From positions 1-34,456 of the forward strand of contig LFST01000052.1 in the NCBI GenBank assembly GCA_001513185.1: a stretch of DNA of 34,456 nucleotides, written 5' to 3'. Made by a program: the position numbers and the translations under genes. This document shows, in pieces, positions 33,990 through 34,456 of the stretch (positions within the stretch are counted from its first letter, which is position 1; the number at the start of each line of letters is the position of its first letter). The notes under the pieces were generated by a model. That model had not been told where the DNA came from. It saw only the letters and a program-made list of their open reading frames with translations, and did not search any database. Source of the DNA: Candidatus Fermentithermobacillaceae bacterium DTU015 (GTDB taxonomy: Bacteria; Bacillota; Sulfobacillia; Fermentithermobacillales; Fermentithermobacillaceae).

Positions 33990-34456
33990 ATGGTGCAGTG
34001 CGTGTACCATTTTGTGGGACTACCCGCGACGGTGGAGTGGAAATGGTGCACTTCATGCACCATTATTTTCGCTTTCCTCAGGGATTTGGCTCAAAATGGT
34101 GTACCAGGTATGCCATTTTCTCTGGCTCTCAGGATTATTTCCGCTTAAGTGGTGCATCACGTGCACCAATCTGTTGAGTTCCCGGCACTTCTAGGGCTAG
34201 AATGGCGCACCACTTGTACCGATTTTCCGGTTTGACGGTCTCGTAGCGCCCAAAATGGTATACCACGTACACCGATTTCTGGGTTTTCGGGCGTCATAGC
34301 GTCCGGAATGGTGCACCCCGTGCACCATTTTCCCGGTTTTTTGCTCCCACAAGGATCACAATGGTGTACTACGTGCACCAATTTCCCGGTTTACTGCTCC
34401 CACAAGGATCACAATGGTGTACTACGTGCACCAATTCCCCGATTCTACGGCTCCCT
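33990..34456. repeat. Nine 21-bp palindromes at an exact 53-bp period, running off the window
   Basis: Copies begin at 33990, 34043, 34096, 34149, 34202, 34255, 34308, 34361 and 34414, always 53 bases apart. Each is two 9-base half-sites, left ATGGTGYAC and right GTGCACCAW, around a 3-base centre; the copy at 34308 is perfectly symmetric. The 32-base intervals start with a T-rich TTTYCCGG-like block and are related between units; those at 34329 and 34382 differ at only two bases. Left copies are more degenerate. No gene is supported from 33908 to the edge. The array continues beyond 34456. Confidence 0.92.

Noticed and set aside
33862..34381. Protein-coding frames across the palindrome array (plus 33862-34194, minus 34157-34381)
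   Set aside because: The 53-base period shifts frame at every unit, there are no ribosome binding sites, and the translations match nothing known.
33990..34456. CRISPR array
   Set aside because: The 21-bp copies differ from one another, the intervals are homologous (two differ at only two bases), and no cas gene is in the window. It behaves as a 53-bp tandem repeat with a conserved dyad.

Overview
The window looks like a chromosomal segment of an anaerobic, probably Gram-positive-type member of the Bacillota (Clostridia-like), of moderate to high GC as judged by eye. The support is a class II (B12-dependent) ribonucleotide reductase with NrdR, a YhaO/YhaN-type nuclease pair, an activator of the BcrAD/BadF/HgdC type with a DUF2229/HgdB-like partner, a PspC/LiaF envelope-stress operon, an S-layer-homology protein, strong GGAGG ribosome binding sites and many TTG starts. 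No insertion sequence, phage gene, tRNA or rRNA was recognised. The species cannot be named from this sequence.

Layout. Positions 1-397 hold no supported gene. On the minus strand, 398-4575 carries nrdJ, nrdR, a FlK-like hotdog thioesterase and an OsmC-family protein, with a candidate tandem pair of NrdR boxes upstream of nrdR. A plus-strand 3-methyladenine glycosylase (4749-5426) converges on and overlaps the end of the minus-strand yhaO-yhaN pair (5398-9493). Next on the minus strand are the activator ATPase and its fused DUF2229 partner (9598-12926), then a sigma/anti-sigma/PspC/LiaF-like operon (13058-16097), a glycosyltransferase, a MATE transporter and an alanyl-tRNA editing hydrolase (to 20423). 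A plus-strand DUF1614 membrane protein converges on a minus-strand D-aminoacylase.

From 23232 to 30822 the plus strand carries two groups. The first is a zinc-finger/PH-like protein followed by a ChlI-like AAA ATPase and a ChlD-like VWA protein joined by an ATGA overlap. The second is an Orn/Lys/Arg decarboxylase, an amidase without a signal peptide and a CofE-like ligase. The last part is minus-strand again: a six-module S-layer-homology protein with a structured leader, and a DUF1893 gene.

The most unusual element is at the right end. From 33990 to the window edge, nine copies of a 21-bp imperfect palindrome recur with an exact 53-bp period (starts 33990, 34043, 34096 ... 34414), just upstream of the DUF1893 gene. 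The period is not a multiple of three, the intervening DNA is related between units, and the copies are nearly identical at the right and degenerate at the left. The array is therefore neither coding nor an ordinary CRISPR. A separate 14-nt tandem repeat sits at the 3' end of the DUF1893 gene. Coordinated work is most evident in three units: dNTP supply (nrdR-nrdJ), envelope stress (sigma to LiaF-like), and the AAA-VWA pair, whose substrate is unknown.
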